In this document: positions 1 to 8,295 of the stretch, in pieces
Position numbering within the stretch: position 1 is the stretch's first letter
Layout: every line of letters starts with the position of its first letter
Source: Bacteroidales bacterium
GTDB lineage: Bacteria; Bacteroidota; Bacteroidia; Bacteroidales; UBA932
NCBI GenBank assembly: GCA_016285175.1
Contig: JAEEQF010000006.1
Coordinates: forward strand, 1-41,416
Length of the DNA stretch: 41,416 nt
Reading direction: 5' to 3'
Position numbers and translations under genes: made by a program
Notes under the pieces: model-generated
Told to the model about the DNA's origin: nothing
What the model saw: only the letters and a program-made list of their open reading frames with translations
Databases searched by the model: none

Positions 1-824
1 TCGTAGGTGAGGGGCCGGCCGTACACCTTTTCGTAGCAGCGGACCTTGGCCTGATAATCGGCCTGGCAGAGGGAGAGGCTGTTTTCGCGGTCCGTCTTGG
101 CGGGGTCCGGATACAGCGGGTCCAGGATGTGCAGGACCATCTTCACGTCGTGGAAACCCGGCGCCACTGTCTCCGGGAGGTCCTGCAGCTCCGTAAAGAG
201 CGGTACTACCGGCACGCCGAACTGGCTGGCAAAGAGGAAGGCGCCGCGTTTCCCTGGCCGGGGCTTGCGGTAGTTGAACCACATCTCCTGCTCCGGGTAG
301 ATAAGGATAAACCGGCCTGCGTCAAGCGTTTCCTGCATCTGCTCCCGGAAAGCGCCGCTCATGTAGGAGGGCTCCGGGATAAGGGGAATCACGTCGATGT
401 TCCGGAGCACGAAGCCGTTCAGCCCCGGCATCACGAAGTTGGTTCCCTGGCTCACGGCCCAGAGCCTGCCCCTTCCGGCCTGCCTGGCCATCACACGGAT
501 GACGCCGTTGTCAAAGGGGTTGAAGTGATTGGCGGTGAGGAAGGCGGGGCCTTTGAGCGCTTCCAGCTTCTCCATGCCCACAATCTCGTTCACGCCATTC
601 GAGTAGCGGCGGATCCAGCTGTCCACTATGGCGCGCGCCGCCAGCCTCTTGCATCTAAAAGAGAGGGTATGCCGTTTCCGGACATACCCCAGGATGTTTT
701 CTTTGAGGGCCGATGGCTCCCACTCCGGGTCGAAAGGCTCGGTCTTGTCGTTGAAGCGGCCCTCGGCGGCAGCCTGCCGGATATTCCGGATGGCCTCCTC
801 GCGTCCGGGCGTTACTAGGAGCAT
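1..824 (-). CDS. PlsC-type lysophospholipid/glycerol-3-phosphate acyltransferase, 3' end cut off
   Basis: Read on the minus strand from an ATG at 824. About 274 codons are present and the gene runs off the left edge, so the C-terminus is missing. The PlsC-type HX4D motif is at H100-F-N-P-F-D105, within ANHFNPFD. A YPEQE block around E178, followed by a basic stretch and a hydrophobic GVPVVPLF segment, fits the second acyl-acceptor motif. The family transfers an acyl group to lysophosphatidate or related acceptors at the inner membrane, and some members modify lipid A or ornithine lipids. The start codon lies inside the last codons of the GT8 gene upstream (overlap 815-824), so the two are probably translationally coupled. 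That pairing suggests envelope lipid or LPS work, which is inference. The exact acceptor cannot be told. Confidence 0.8.
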   Translation of the reverse strand, partial: MLLVTPGREEAIRNIRQAAAEGRFNDKTEPFDPEWEPSALKENILGYVRKRHTLSFRCKRLAARAIVDSWIRRYSNGVNEIVGMEKLEALKGPAFLTANHFNPFDNGVIRVMARQAGRGRLWAVSQGTNFVMPGLNGFVLRNIDVIPLIPEPSYMSGAFREQMQETLDAGRFILIYPEQEMWFNYRKPRPGKRGAFLFASQFGVPVVPLFTELQDLPETVAPGFHDVKMVLHILDPLYPDPAKTDRENSLSLCQADYQAKVRCYEKVYGRPLTY

Positions 825-1783
825 AGGCGCAGTTCCTTGCGGCTGGAAATGAGGGATTTGAACGAAAGCGGGGCCGATGTTAGCTCCACGGCCATCTTGA
901 TGAGCCCGTCGATGCCGCTCCTGTAGCGCTCCACGGCTTCCGTATCTTCCAGGAAAGCCTTCTGCCGACGGCGGATGGTGGCATAATAGCCGCTTCGGCG
1001 GGCGTATTTCCAGAACACGTCATCGTAGGGGACGGATTCGTTGAGCCAGGGCTTGGCGTTCAGGTTGAAGTGGATGATCTGCGGATTCTCCAGGAAACAG
1101 ATGCGCTCGGAAGGCATCGCATCCCACGAGGGATCCAGATAGTGGATGGAATCCCAGCACAGGACGTTCAGGTAGTCCTGGTCGGGGGCCACGGTCTCCA
1201 GCCCGTACTTGGCCAGCCAGTCCAGGAAGCGTCCGGCCAGATCCACCTCCCGCAGGCGGCGCATGTTAAGGAGCAGCACACCGGAGTTCACGTAGTTCCG
1301 GTGGTCCACCCCCACATATTCATCTATATAACGCATGAACGGGGCTATATGCTGGATGGAGTAGTCGGCACAGGCGCCCACCAGATTGTTTCCCAGCGGC
1401 TCTTCCCACAGGCGGGAGATGTCTCCGGGCACCACTATGTCGGAGTCCAGGTAGATGGCCTTGTCGTACTGCGGAAACAGGGCGGGAATGAACAGGCGGA
1501 AATAGATGGTGAGGGAAGAAAAGGCACCAAAACGGTGGCTGCTCAGCCTGCCGCCCGCGTCCAGGGTGCTAAGTTTGCCGCTCAGGGAAACAAAGCGGAT
1601 TTGGAAGTTCTCACAGTCGAAGACGCTCAGTTTCCGCCGGTTTTCGGCCGAAATGTCGTCGTTCAGGATATGGATACGATAACTATAACGCGGCGAGGCG
1701 TTCTCCTTGATGGAATTCAATGCTACGGCCAGGTAGGGTGCGTAAGCGTCGTTGACCGAAAAGAAAATAGGAATCGTTTGCAT
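815..1783 (-). CDS. Family 8 glycosyltransferase (GT8)
   Basis: The protein has 322 residues and no signal peptide, so it is cytoplasmic or peripheral at the inner membrane. The N-terminus (IPIFFSVNDAYAPYLAVAL) is the typical GT8 nucleotide-sugar-binding start. The metal-binding DXD motif is D113-S-D115 within YLDSDIVV, followed by DISRLW. Later blocks YVNSGVLLLNM, APDQDYLN and IIHFNLNAKPW match the conserved GT8 order, including the HFxxxxKPW element. GT8 enzymes are retaining transferases, often adding hexoses to LPS core. The acceptor here is unknown. It is followed by an overlapping acyltransferase gene, so both are probably one transcript from a promoter near 1805-1812. It diverges from the LytTR gene. 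Confidence 0.88.
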   Translation of the reverse strand: MQTIPIFFSVNDAYAPYLAVALNSIKENASPRYSYRIHILNDDISAENRRKLSVFDCENFQIRFVSLSGKLSTLDAGGRLSSHRFGAFSSLTIYFRLFIPALFPQYDKAIYLDSDIVVPGDISRLWEEPLGNNLVGACADYSIQHIAPFMRYIDEYVGVDHRNYVNSGVLLLNMRRLREVDLAGRFLDWLAKYGLETVAPDQDYLNVLCWDSIHYLDPSWDAMPSERICFLENPQIIHFNLNAKPWLNESVPYDDVFWKYARRSGYYATIRRRQKAFLEDTEAVERYRSGIDGLIKMAVELTSAPLSFKSLISSRKELRLCS

Positions 1784-1804
1784 AGTTTCTGGTTTTTCTC
1801 AGCG

Positions 1805-1836
1805 CAAAGTTACCATGGACCGGCCGTCTGGGGAAA
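1805..1836 (-). promoter_or_regulatory. Candidate Bacteroidetes promoter for the GT8-acyltransferase pair
   Basis: On the minus strand TAACTTTG (1812 to 1805) matches the TAnnTTTG -7 element, 21 bases before the GT8 start codon. The expected -33 position holds TTTC (1836 to 1833), a 3 of 4 match with a 20-base spacer. Confidence 0.55.
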
Positions 1837-1847
1837 GAAATGTTATA

Positions 1848-1914
1848 GGGACGAGTGAAAAGTGATAAAATGGCCTATTTAGGGATAAAAATGCAATTTT
1901 TGGGACGAATGAAA
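1848..1914 (+). repeat. Two direct repeats GGGACGARTGAAA
   Basis: GGGACGAGTGAAA (1848-1860) and GGGACGAATGAAA (1902-1914) differ at one base and start 54 bases apart. The second copy lies between the -33 and -7 elements of the LytTR promoter. This is a plausible operator pair, perhaps for the LytTR protein itself. The role is inferred. Confidence 0.45.
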
Positions 1915-1931
1915 TAAAATTAGTATATTTG
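1899..1931 (+). promoter_or_regulatory. Bacteroidetes promoter of the LytTR gene
   Basis: TTTG (1899-1902), a 21-base spacer and TATATTTG (1924-1931) match the -33/-7 consensus in full. The ATG follows 20 bases after the -7 box. Confidence 0.7.
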
Positions 1932-1951
1932 TCACACCAAATCCGTGACCG

Positions 1952-2761
1952 ATGAAAACTATCTCCCGCATCTTCTACGACATGCCGGTAAACTGCCTGT
2001 TCTTCCTGGTGGTGCCCCTTTTCTATTTCCTGTTCGTGCTCTCGTACAATCCTTTCGGCATCTCGGACTTCCTGGCGGTGGGAAAGGAGAGGTTCACGTT
2101 GAACCTCATCCTCACCACACTCATCCTGCTGGGGGTGATCACGCTTTCCCGCATGCTGCTGTATATCCTCCGGCACATCATAGACCTTAACTGGTCGCTC
2201 TATATAGTATGGTGTGTGGGAGAGGTGGTGTTTGCGGGACTCATGTTCTCCATCCTCCTGGGCATCGGCTGGGCCGGGGTACATCCGTACCTTTGGGTGA
2301 TGACCCGCTGCATCCTCATCCTGGCGGGTATCCTGGTGTTTCCCTATGCCATCATTTCCATGGCTGTGCAGCTGTACATCCTTAACAGGCGGGCCAAGGC
2401 CCCCGTGGTGGACGAGAAGACCCTTATCCGCTTCCACGACGAGCAGAAACGCCTCAAACTCATTGTGTCATCGGAAGCGGTGCTCTATATTGAAGCGGAA
2501 GAGAACTACGTACATATCATCCATCTGGACAACGGGCGGGTGAAGGACTTCCCCCTCCGCTCTTCCATGCGCGCCCTGGAGGAAGTGCTCTCCCGTCACG
2601 GCCTGGTGCGCTGCCACCGATCGTACTTTATCAACGCCTCCCATGTAGACCTGGTGCGCAAGGACACCAACGGCTTTGCCCTGGCCCAGCTGGATTGGGA
2701 GGACGTAAAACCCATTCCCGTCTCCAAACGCTATTACGAGTCCGTTACCGCTTTGCTTTAG
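1952..2761 (+). CDS. Membrane-anchored LytTR-family transcriptional regulator
   Basis: The protein has 269 residues. The first half holds about four hydrophobic segments (roughly residues 13-35, 48-72, 82-105 and 108-135) and no receiver domain. Residues about 165-268 form a LytTR DNA-binding domain, recognised by the series VLYIEAEENYVHI, RSSMRALEEVL, LVRCHRSYFINASHVDLV and IPVSKRYYESV. It is thus a one-component membrane regulator rather than a classic LytR/AgrA response regulator with a partner kinase. No histidine kinase gene is adjacent. It has its own promoter, with direct repeats before it and an inverted repeat just after its stop codon. The signal sensed and the target genes are unknown. 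The neighbouring esterase or GT8 gene are candidate targets by position only. Confidence 0.85.
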   Translation: MKTISRIFYDMPVNCLFFLVVPLFYFLFVLSYNPFGISDFLAVGKERFTLNLILTTLILLGVITLSRMLLYILRHIIDLNWSLYIVWCVGEVVFAGLMFSILLGIGWAGVHPYLWVMTRCILILAGILVFPYAIISMAVQLYILNRRAKAPVVDEKTLIRFHDEQKRLKLIVSSEAVLYIEAEENYVHIIHLDNGRVKDFPLRSSMRALEEVLSRHGLVRCHRSYFINASHVDLVRKDTNGFALAQLDWEDVKPIPVSKRYYESVTALL

Positions 2762-2781
2762 AACGGCACTATCTGCAGTCT

Positions 2782-4116
<1,335 letters not shown>

Positions 4117-4154
4117 GCAATTACGGCTATCTAACTAACACACAACGCATTACG

Positions 4155-4190
4155 TAAATACCCTGCTGTCAGCGTGCAGCAGGGTATTTA
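4155..4190. terminator. Bidirectional terminator between esterase and GH97
   Basis: TAAATACCCTGCTG (4155-4168) pairs perfectly with CAGCAGGGTATTTA (4177-4190) around an 8-base loop, with A/T-rich flanks on both sides. It sits between convergent genes and shares its CCCTGCTG/CAGCAGGG core with hairpins at 27611-27642 and 40754-40785. Confidence 0.85.
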
Positions 4191-4214
4191 TATAAATAGC
4201 TAATTATCAACGAC

Positions 4215-6152
4215 TTACATTATCACCACGCCGCCGTTGCAGGGGATGCGGACTTTGAGGCTGCGGTCCTTTTTGAGGTTTTGCTGCTTGCAGGAGCCCT
4301 GGAGGGCATCGTCATCGGCATAGACTGTAACGGCCGATGAGCCCATGAAGGACAGATCCAGCTTCACTTCCAGCGGCTCTTCCTGGGCGTTGATGCCGGC
4401 TATGTACCACTTGTCACCGCTGCGGCGGGCCAGGATGGCGTATTTGCCCGGGTAGCCGTCCAGGAAACGGACCTCGTCCCAGAGGGTGGGCACGTCCTTC
4501 ATGAAGTCCACGGCCCAGGCGGGAGCGTCCGTAAGGTTCTCCGGACTCATGGCAAAATGCTGCACGGGGCTCTGGAACAGGACGGCCGTAGCCAGGGCGA
4601 ACACGTCCGAAGTGCGACGGCGGGAGCCGCGGCGGGAAAGATCGTTGTTAACGTTGTACACCTTGTTGAGCGTGCTGCCGCCGAAGTCCATGGCCGCCAC
4701 GGTGTTGCGGATGAAGGGGTGCATGGCGGCCTGCTGGGCCTCCGTGTCGCAGCGGTGCTGGGAGAAGTTCAGGTTCTCGCTGGCCAGCACGGCCTCGGCC
4801 GATGCGAAATTGGGATACATCCGTTCCCAGCCGCGCGGCAGGGTGCAGCCGTGGAAGACGCACTGCAGGCCGAAATCGTTGGCATCGGCCAGGATCTCCT
4901 CATAAAGCTGCATGGTCACCTGCTTGTCGGAGCCGAAGAAGTCCACCTTGATGCCTTTAACGCCCAGATCCCGCAGCCAGGCCATTTCCTTGCGGCGGGC
5001 GATGATGTTGTTCATGATGCCTCGGGGGCCCTGCGGAGCGTCGTTCCAATAGCCGTTGGAGTTGTACCAGACGAAGAGCCGTACGCCCTTTTCCTTAGCG
5101 TAGGCGGCCAGTTTTTCCATATTCTCCCGGCCGATCTGGGTATCCCAGAGGGCATCCACCAGCACCGTCTGCCAGCCCATGGCGGCGGTGAAGTCTATGT
5201 ACTGCAGCTGAACCGGATACACGGTGGAACCATCCCCCTTGATAATCCAGCTCCAGGAGCCCTTGGAACCTTCGTAGGCGATGGAAGGCTCATACAGCGG
5301 TTCAACCACGTCCCAGGTGACGGTGGTTTCCGCAATGGGCTTGAGGTCCCTGCCCACGGTGACGGTGCGCCAGGGGGTGAAGCCCGGGACGGTGATGCCG
5401 GGGGCCACCGTGCCGTTGCCGTTATAGGATTCCTCCATGGGATAGCCGATCACATAGCTGCCATCGGCCTTTCCCAGCAGACGGGAACCGCAGTAGTTGC
5501 TGTTCACGCCGGTCTCGCTTACCAGCACCCAGCCTTTATCGGCCACCCGGAACAGGGCCGGGAAAACGTAGCCGTGGCCGTCTCCGTTGGCGCCCAGCTT
5601 GTCGTATTCCACGTACGGAGTCTCATAACTGGGGGTGGTGCGGGCGAAGCCGGACATGGGGGCCATCTGTGTGCTCAGGAAGCCCCTGGTGCCTTCCGGG
5701 AAAACGTATCCCGTGGCCTCTTCCCATACCCGGGCCACCTTGGTGTCCCGGTTGATGGACAGCACCTGGTAGCGGAAGGCTACGTCATTGTTGCTCACCT
5801 GGAAGATAATCTCCATCACGGCCTTCCCCCCTTTGGAGAAGGTGAAGACGCCCTTGTTGGCCTTGTAATGCACGGCCGACGACTTGATAGTGGGCACGCT
5901 GTAACTGTCCTCCACGGGACTCTGGGCCGATGAAGTGAGTTCCATCCCCTCCATATAATTGCCGATATCCGTCTTGAGCCCCAGGGGAGACGGTTCCAAC
6001 AGTACCACTCCGTCGTAAGTTATCTGATAGGTGGGGACTCCGCCGTTGACACTTACGGTGACGGCAAGCCGGCCGTCCGGGCCGGAAACGCTCTGGGCCC
6101 GCAAAACAGGAAGGGCAACCAGCGCCAATAGGACAAGCAGTAATTTCTTCAT
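4215..6152 (-). CDS. GH97 glycoside hydrolase, retaining (alpha-galactosidase / beta-L-arabinopyranosidase type)
   Basis: The protein has 645 residues with signal peptide MKKLLLVLLALVALPVLRAQ, so it is periplasmic or exported. The N-terminal beta-sandwich (about 20-290) has the GH97 opening SGPDGRLAVTV and SPLGLKTD. The barrel follows with LVDALWD, and GVKGIKVDFFGSDKQ carries the aspartate D404. Then come VFHGCTLPRGWERMYPN and AVLASENL. In GH97, SusB-like inverting alpha-glucosidases use glutamate as catalytic base. Members with an aspartate here act by retention on alpha-D-galactosides or the sterically similar beta-L-arabinopyranosides. In an arabinose locus the latter is attractive, but this is inference. 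It has its own promoter downstream of the GH51 terminator, so it is probably not simply co-transcribed with GH51. Confidence 0.88.
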   Translation of the reverse strand: MKKLLLVLLALVALPVLRAQSVSGPDGRLAVTVSVNGGVPTYQITYDGVVLLEPSPLGLKTDIGNYMEGMELTSSAQSPVEDSYSVPTIKSSAVHYKANKGVFTFSKGGKAVMEIIFQVSNNDVAFRYQVLSINRDTKVARVWEEATGYVFPEGTRGFLSTQMAPMSGFARTTPSYETPYVEYDKLGANGDGHGYVFPALFRVADKGWVLVSETGVNSNYCGSRLLGKADGSYVIGYPMEESYNGNGTVAPGITVPGFTPWRTVTVGRDLKPIAETTVTWDVVEPLYEPSIAYEGSKGSWSWIIKGDGSTVYPVQLQYIDFTAAMGWQTVLVDALWDTQIGRENMEKLAAYAKEKGVRLFVWYNSNGYWNDAPQGPRGIMNNIIARRKEMAWLRDLGVKGIKVDFFGSDKQVTMQLYEEILADANDFGLQCVFHGCTLPRGWERMYPNFASAEAVLASENLNFSQHRCDTEAQQAAMHPFIRNTVAAMDFGGSTLNKVYNVNNDLSRRGSRRRTSDVFALATAVLFQSPVQHFAMSPENLTDAPAWAVDFMKDVPTLWDEVRFLDGYPGKYAILARRSGDKWYIAGINAQEEPLEVKLDLSFMGSSAVTVYADDDALQGSCKQQNLKKDRSLKVRIPCNGGVVIM

Positions 6153-6170
6153 GGTTTCCAGATGTTTTTA

Positions 6171-6202
6171 CAAAAATAGCATTTCCGGGATAATAAAACA
6201 AA
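6171..6202 (-). promoter_or_regulatory. Promoter of the GH97 gene
   Basis: On the minus strand TTTG (6202 to 6199), a 20-base spacer and TATTTTTG (6178 to 6171) match the Bacteroidetes consensus. The start codon at 6152 is only 18 bases beyond the -7 box. The -33 element sits in the T-tract of the GH51 terminator. Confidence 0.6.
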
Positions 6203-6204
6203 AA

Positions 6205-6233
6205 ACTGTCACGGCCGATGAGACCGTGACAGT
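6205..6233 (-). terminator. Intrinsic terminator of the GH51 gene
   Basis: ACTGTCACGG and CCGTGACAGT form a perfect 10-bp stem with a 9-base loop, starting 18 bases after the GH51 stop codon and followed on the minus strand by a run of T. Confidence 0.8.
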
Positions 6234-6251
6234 AGCTGCTGGCAAAAAAAC

Positions 6252-8228
6252 CTAGCGTTCAAATACAAAGACAGAGAACGACCACGCCGGAACCTGTGCC
6301 TCAAGGGTTTTTCCTTCCCCGGAAAGGGTAAAGGTTTCGGGATGGATCCTGTCCGGATGGTCCAGGTCGTTCTCCAGGTCCAGTTCACTGGCCGATGCAC
6401 TCAGGCGCACGCCGCCGGCCGCCTTCACCAACGCCTTCTTCTTGAGGCCGGTAAAGTTAAATGCCAAGTTGCGGGCCTCGCCGGTAGTATTCACCACTTT
6501 AACATATACGCGGGAGCCATCCTGCACGGCGCTGGCAAAGAGGCCGTCCTGGCCTTCCGCTCCGGTTACGTTGGCCCCATCCATCTTCACGGAGAGGGTA
6601 TGGGTTCCCCGGAAGCGGCCATACAGCTCCTGCACGTGCCAGCTGGCGGTGCGGAAGCTGCGCAGGTTGTCGTACCAAATGAGGTCCGGCCTCCACTGCC
6701 ATCCCTCCACATGGGCAAAGAGCGGAGCGTAGGTGGCCATGTGCACCACATCGGCATTGCGCTCGATGCCGGTCATGAAAGCAGCTTCCAGCAGCGAGGC
6801 ATGGAAATGGTTCCACTTCTTTCCGGCACCATGGCAGGCATATTCGCCGGCGAACACCTTGGGACCCTTGCGGTCGTAATTGTCGTAGCGGGCGCCCTGG
6901 GACAGGAACCAGCTTTCCGGCCGATAGAAATGCTCGTCCACCAGGTCGGCCCCCAGGCGCTTCATTTCCGGCCACAGGTAGTCGAACTGCTTTCCCTCGG
7001 AATCGGGGCCGCTGGAGCCCACGATCTTGATCTCCGGATAAGCGGCGCGGATGGCCTTCACAAACGGCTCCAGGTGCTCCGGATAAAGGGAATCCCACTG
7101 CTCGTTGCCGATGCCGATGAACTTGAGGTTGAACGGCTCCGGATGGCCCATTTCGGCCCTCACGGCACCCCAGGTGGAGGTGACGGGGCCGTTGGCGAAT
7201 TCAATGAGGTCCAGGGCGTCCTGGATGTAGGGCTGCAGCTCGTCCAGGTGCACGTGGGCCTCCACGTTTTCGTTCTGGAACTGGCAGGCCAGGCCGCAGC
7301 TGAGGATGGGAAGCGGCTCGGAACCAATCTCTTCCGAGAGCTGGAAGAACTCGAAGAAGCCCAGGCCGTAGCTCTGGTAATAGTCCGGATAGAAGCGGTG
7401 CGGGAAGGTGTACTCCCAGCGGTTCTCGTTCAGGGGACGGTTCTCCACCGGGCCCACGGAATTCTTCCAATTGTAGCGCGTGGCCAGATCCGTGCCCTCC
7501 ACGATGCAGCCGCCGGGGAAACGGAAGATGCCGGGATGCAGGTCGGCCAGGGCCTGGGCCAGGTCTTTGCGGAGCCCGTTCTCATGCCCCATCCAGGTAT
7601 CGGCCGGGAAAAGGGAAACGTGCTCCAGGTCTATGGTCCTGCGGTCTCCGGTGAGGAAGATGCGGAGGACGGCCTTGTCCAGGGTAGCGTCCGGAGTGAG
7701 CTCCACCCGGTACTTCTTCCATTCCTTGCCGCTGGCCACCAGCTCTTCCTGGCAGAGGAAGTGGTTCTCGCCCATGGACGCGGTATTCACCAGTTCTATG
7801 CGGAGGGAAGAGGAACCGCCGTCCGGCACGCGCGCCCAGACGGAGAAGCGGTACGCCTGTCCTTTCTTGACGCCGATGCCGAAGAAGCCCTCGTTGTCCA
7901 GGCCCGTCCATTTATGCGGATGGCCGGGATCGGAGAGACGCACATAGTGCGGATTGCGCTCGAAGGGACCGCCGCTAAGGACTTCCACCTTGCCGAAGGC
8001 TTTCCAGCCCTGCAGGGCGTCGTCCGGGAATTCGAAGGAGCGGTTTTTCACCAGTTCGGCATAGAGGCCTCCGTCGGCGGCATAATTGATGTCCTCGAAG
8101 AAGATCCCGTACATGGTATTCTGGATGGGGGCTCCCGCCTTTTTGAGATCGATGTCCAGCTGACGGGTTTGGGCATAGGACAGGAGGGAAACGCCAAAAA
8201 CGGCCAAAGAAAGGAGAAGCTTACGCAT
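6252..8228 (-). CDS. GH51 alpha-L-arabinofuranosidase
   Basis: The ATG at 8228 is preferred over one 33 bases upstream because it begins the signal peptide (MRKLLLSLAVFGVSLLSYAQ). The mature protein starts with an alpha-L-arabinofuranosidase N-terminal region (MYGIFFEDINYAADGGLYAELVKNRSFEF). A CBM4-like insertion follows (about residues 95-200, with AYRFSVWARV). The catalytic barrel has acid/base E376 in GIGNEQW and nucleophile E462 in FAGEYACHG, then a C-terminal beta domain. GH51 enzymes remove terminal alpha-L-arabinofuranosyl groups from arabinan and arabinoxylan oligosaccharides, and this one is probably periplasmic. At 658 residues it matches secreted Bacteroides homologues. It is divergent from the regulator gene at 8296, only 67 bases away, so that regulator is a likely controller. 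Confidence 0.93.
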   Translation of the reverse strand: MRKLLLSLAVFGVSLLSYAQTRQLDIDLKKAGAPIQNTMYGIFFEDINYAADGGLYAELVKNRSFEFPDDALQGWKAFGKVEVLSGGPFERNPHYVRLSDPGHPHKWTGLDNEGFFGIGVKKGQAYRFSVWARVPDGGSSSLRIELVNTASMGENHFLCQEELVASGKEWKKYRVELTPDATLDKAVLRIFLTGDRRTIDLEHVSLFPADTWMGHENGLRKDLAQALADLHPGIFRFPGGCIVEGTDLATRYNWKNSVGPVENRPLNENRWEYTFPHRFYPDYYQSYGLGFFEFFQLSEEIGSEPLPILSCGLACQFQNENVEAHVHLDELQPYIQDALDLIEFANGPVTSTWGAVRAEMGHPEPFNLKFIGIGNEQWDSLYPEHLEPFVKAIRAAYPEIKIVGSSGPDSEGKQFDYLWPEMKRLGADLVDEHFYRPESWFLSQGARYDNYDRKGPKVFAGEYACHGAGKKWNHFHASLLEAAFMTGIERNADVVHMATYAPLFAHVEGWQWRPDLIWYDNLRSFRTASWHVQELYGRFRGTHTLSVKMDGANVTGAEGQDGLFASAVQDGSRVYVKVVNTTGEARNLAFNFTGLKKKALVKAAGGVRLSASASELDLENDLDHPDRIHPETFTLSGEGKTLEAQVPAWSFSVFVFER

Positions 8229-8258
8229 AATGAAGGGGTTATCAGTTTTATTTATGCA

Positions 8259-8266
8259 CAAATATA
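8259..8266 (-). promoter_or_regulatory. -7 element of GH51
   Basis: Minus-strand TATATTTG, a full match to TAnnTTTG, 30 bases before the GH51 start. No good -33 element is seen, which would suit an activator-dependent promoter. Confidence 0.55.
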
Positions 8267-8268
8267 AC

Positions 8269-8276
8269 TACTTTTG
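8269..8276 (+). promoter_or_regulatory. -7 element of the kinase-less regulator gene
   Basis: TACTTTTG, a full match to TAnnTTTG, 19 bases before the ATG at 8296. It lies back to back with the GH51 -7 box, two bases apart. Confidence 0.55.
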
Positions 8277-8295
8277 CACATAAAAAGGTGGATAA

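Noticed and set aside
8229..8261. Upstream ATG for the GH51 gene at 8261
   Set aside because: It would place eleven polar residues before the signal peptide and would start inside the -7 box region.
6342..8267. Open frame of 641 codons opposite GH51
   Set aside because: Antisense shadow of a gene with both catalytic glutamates intact.
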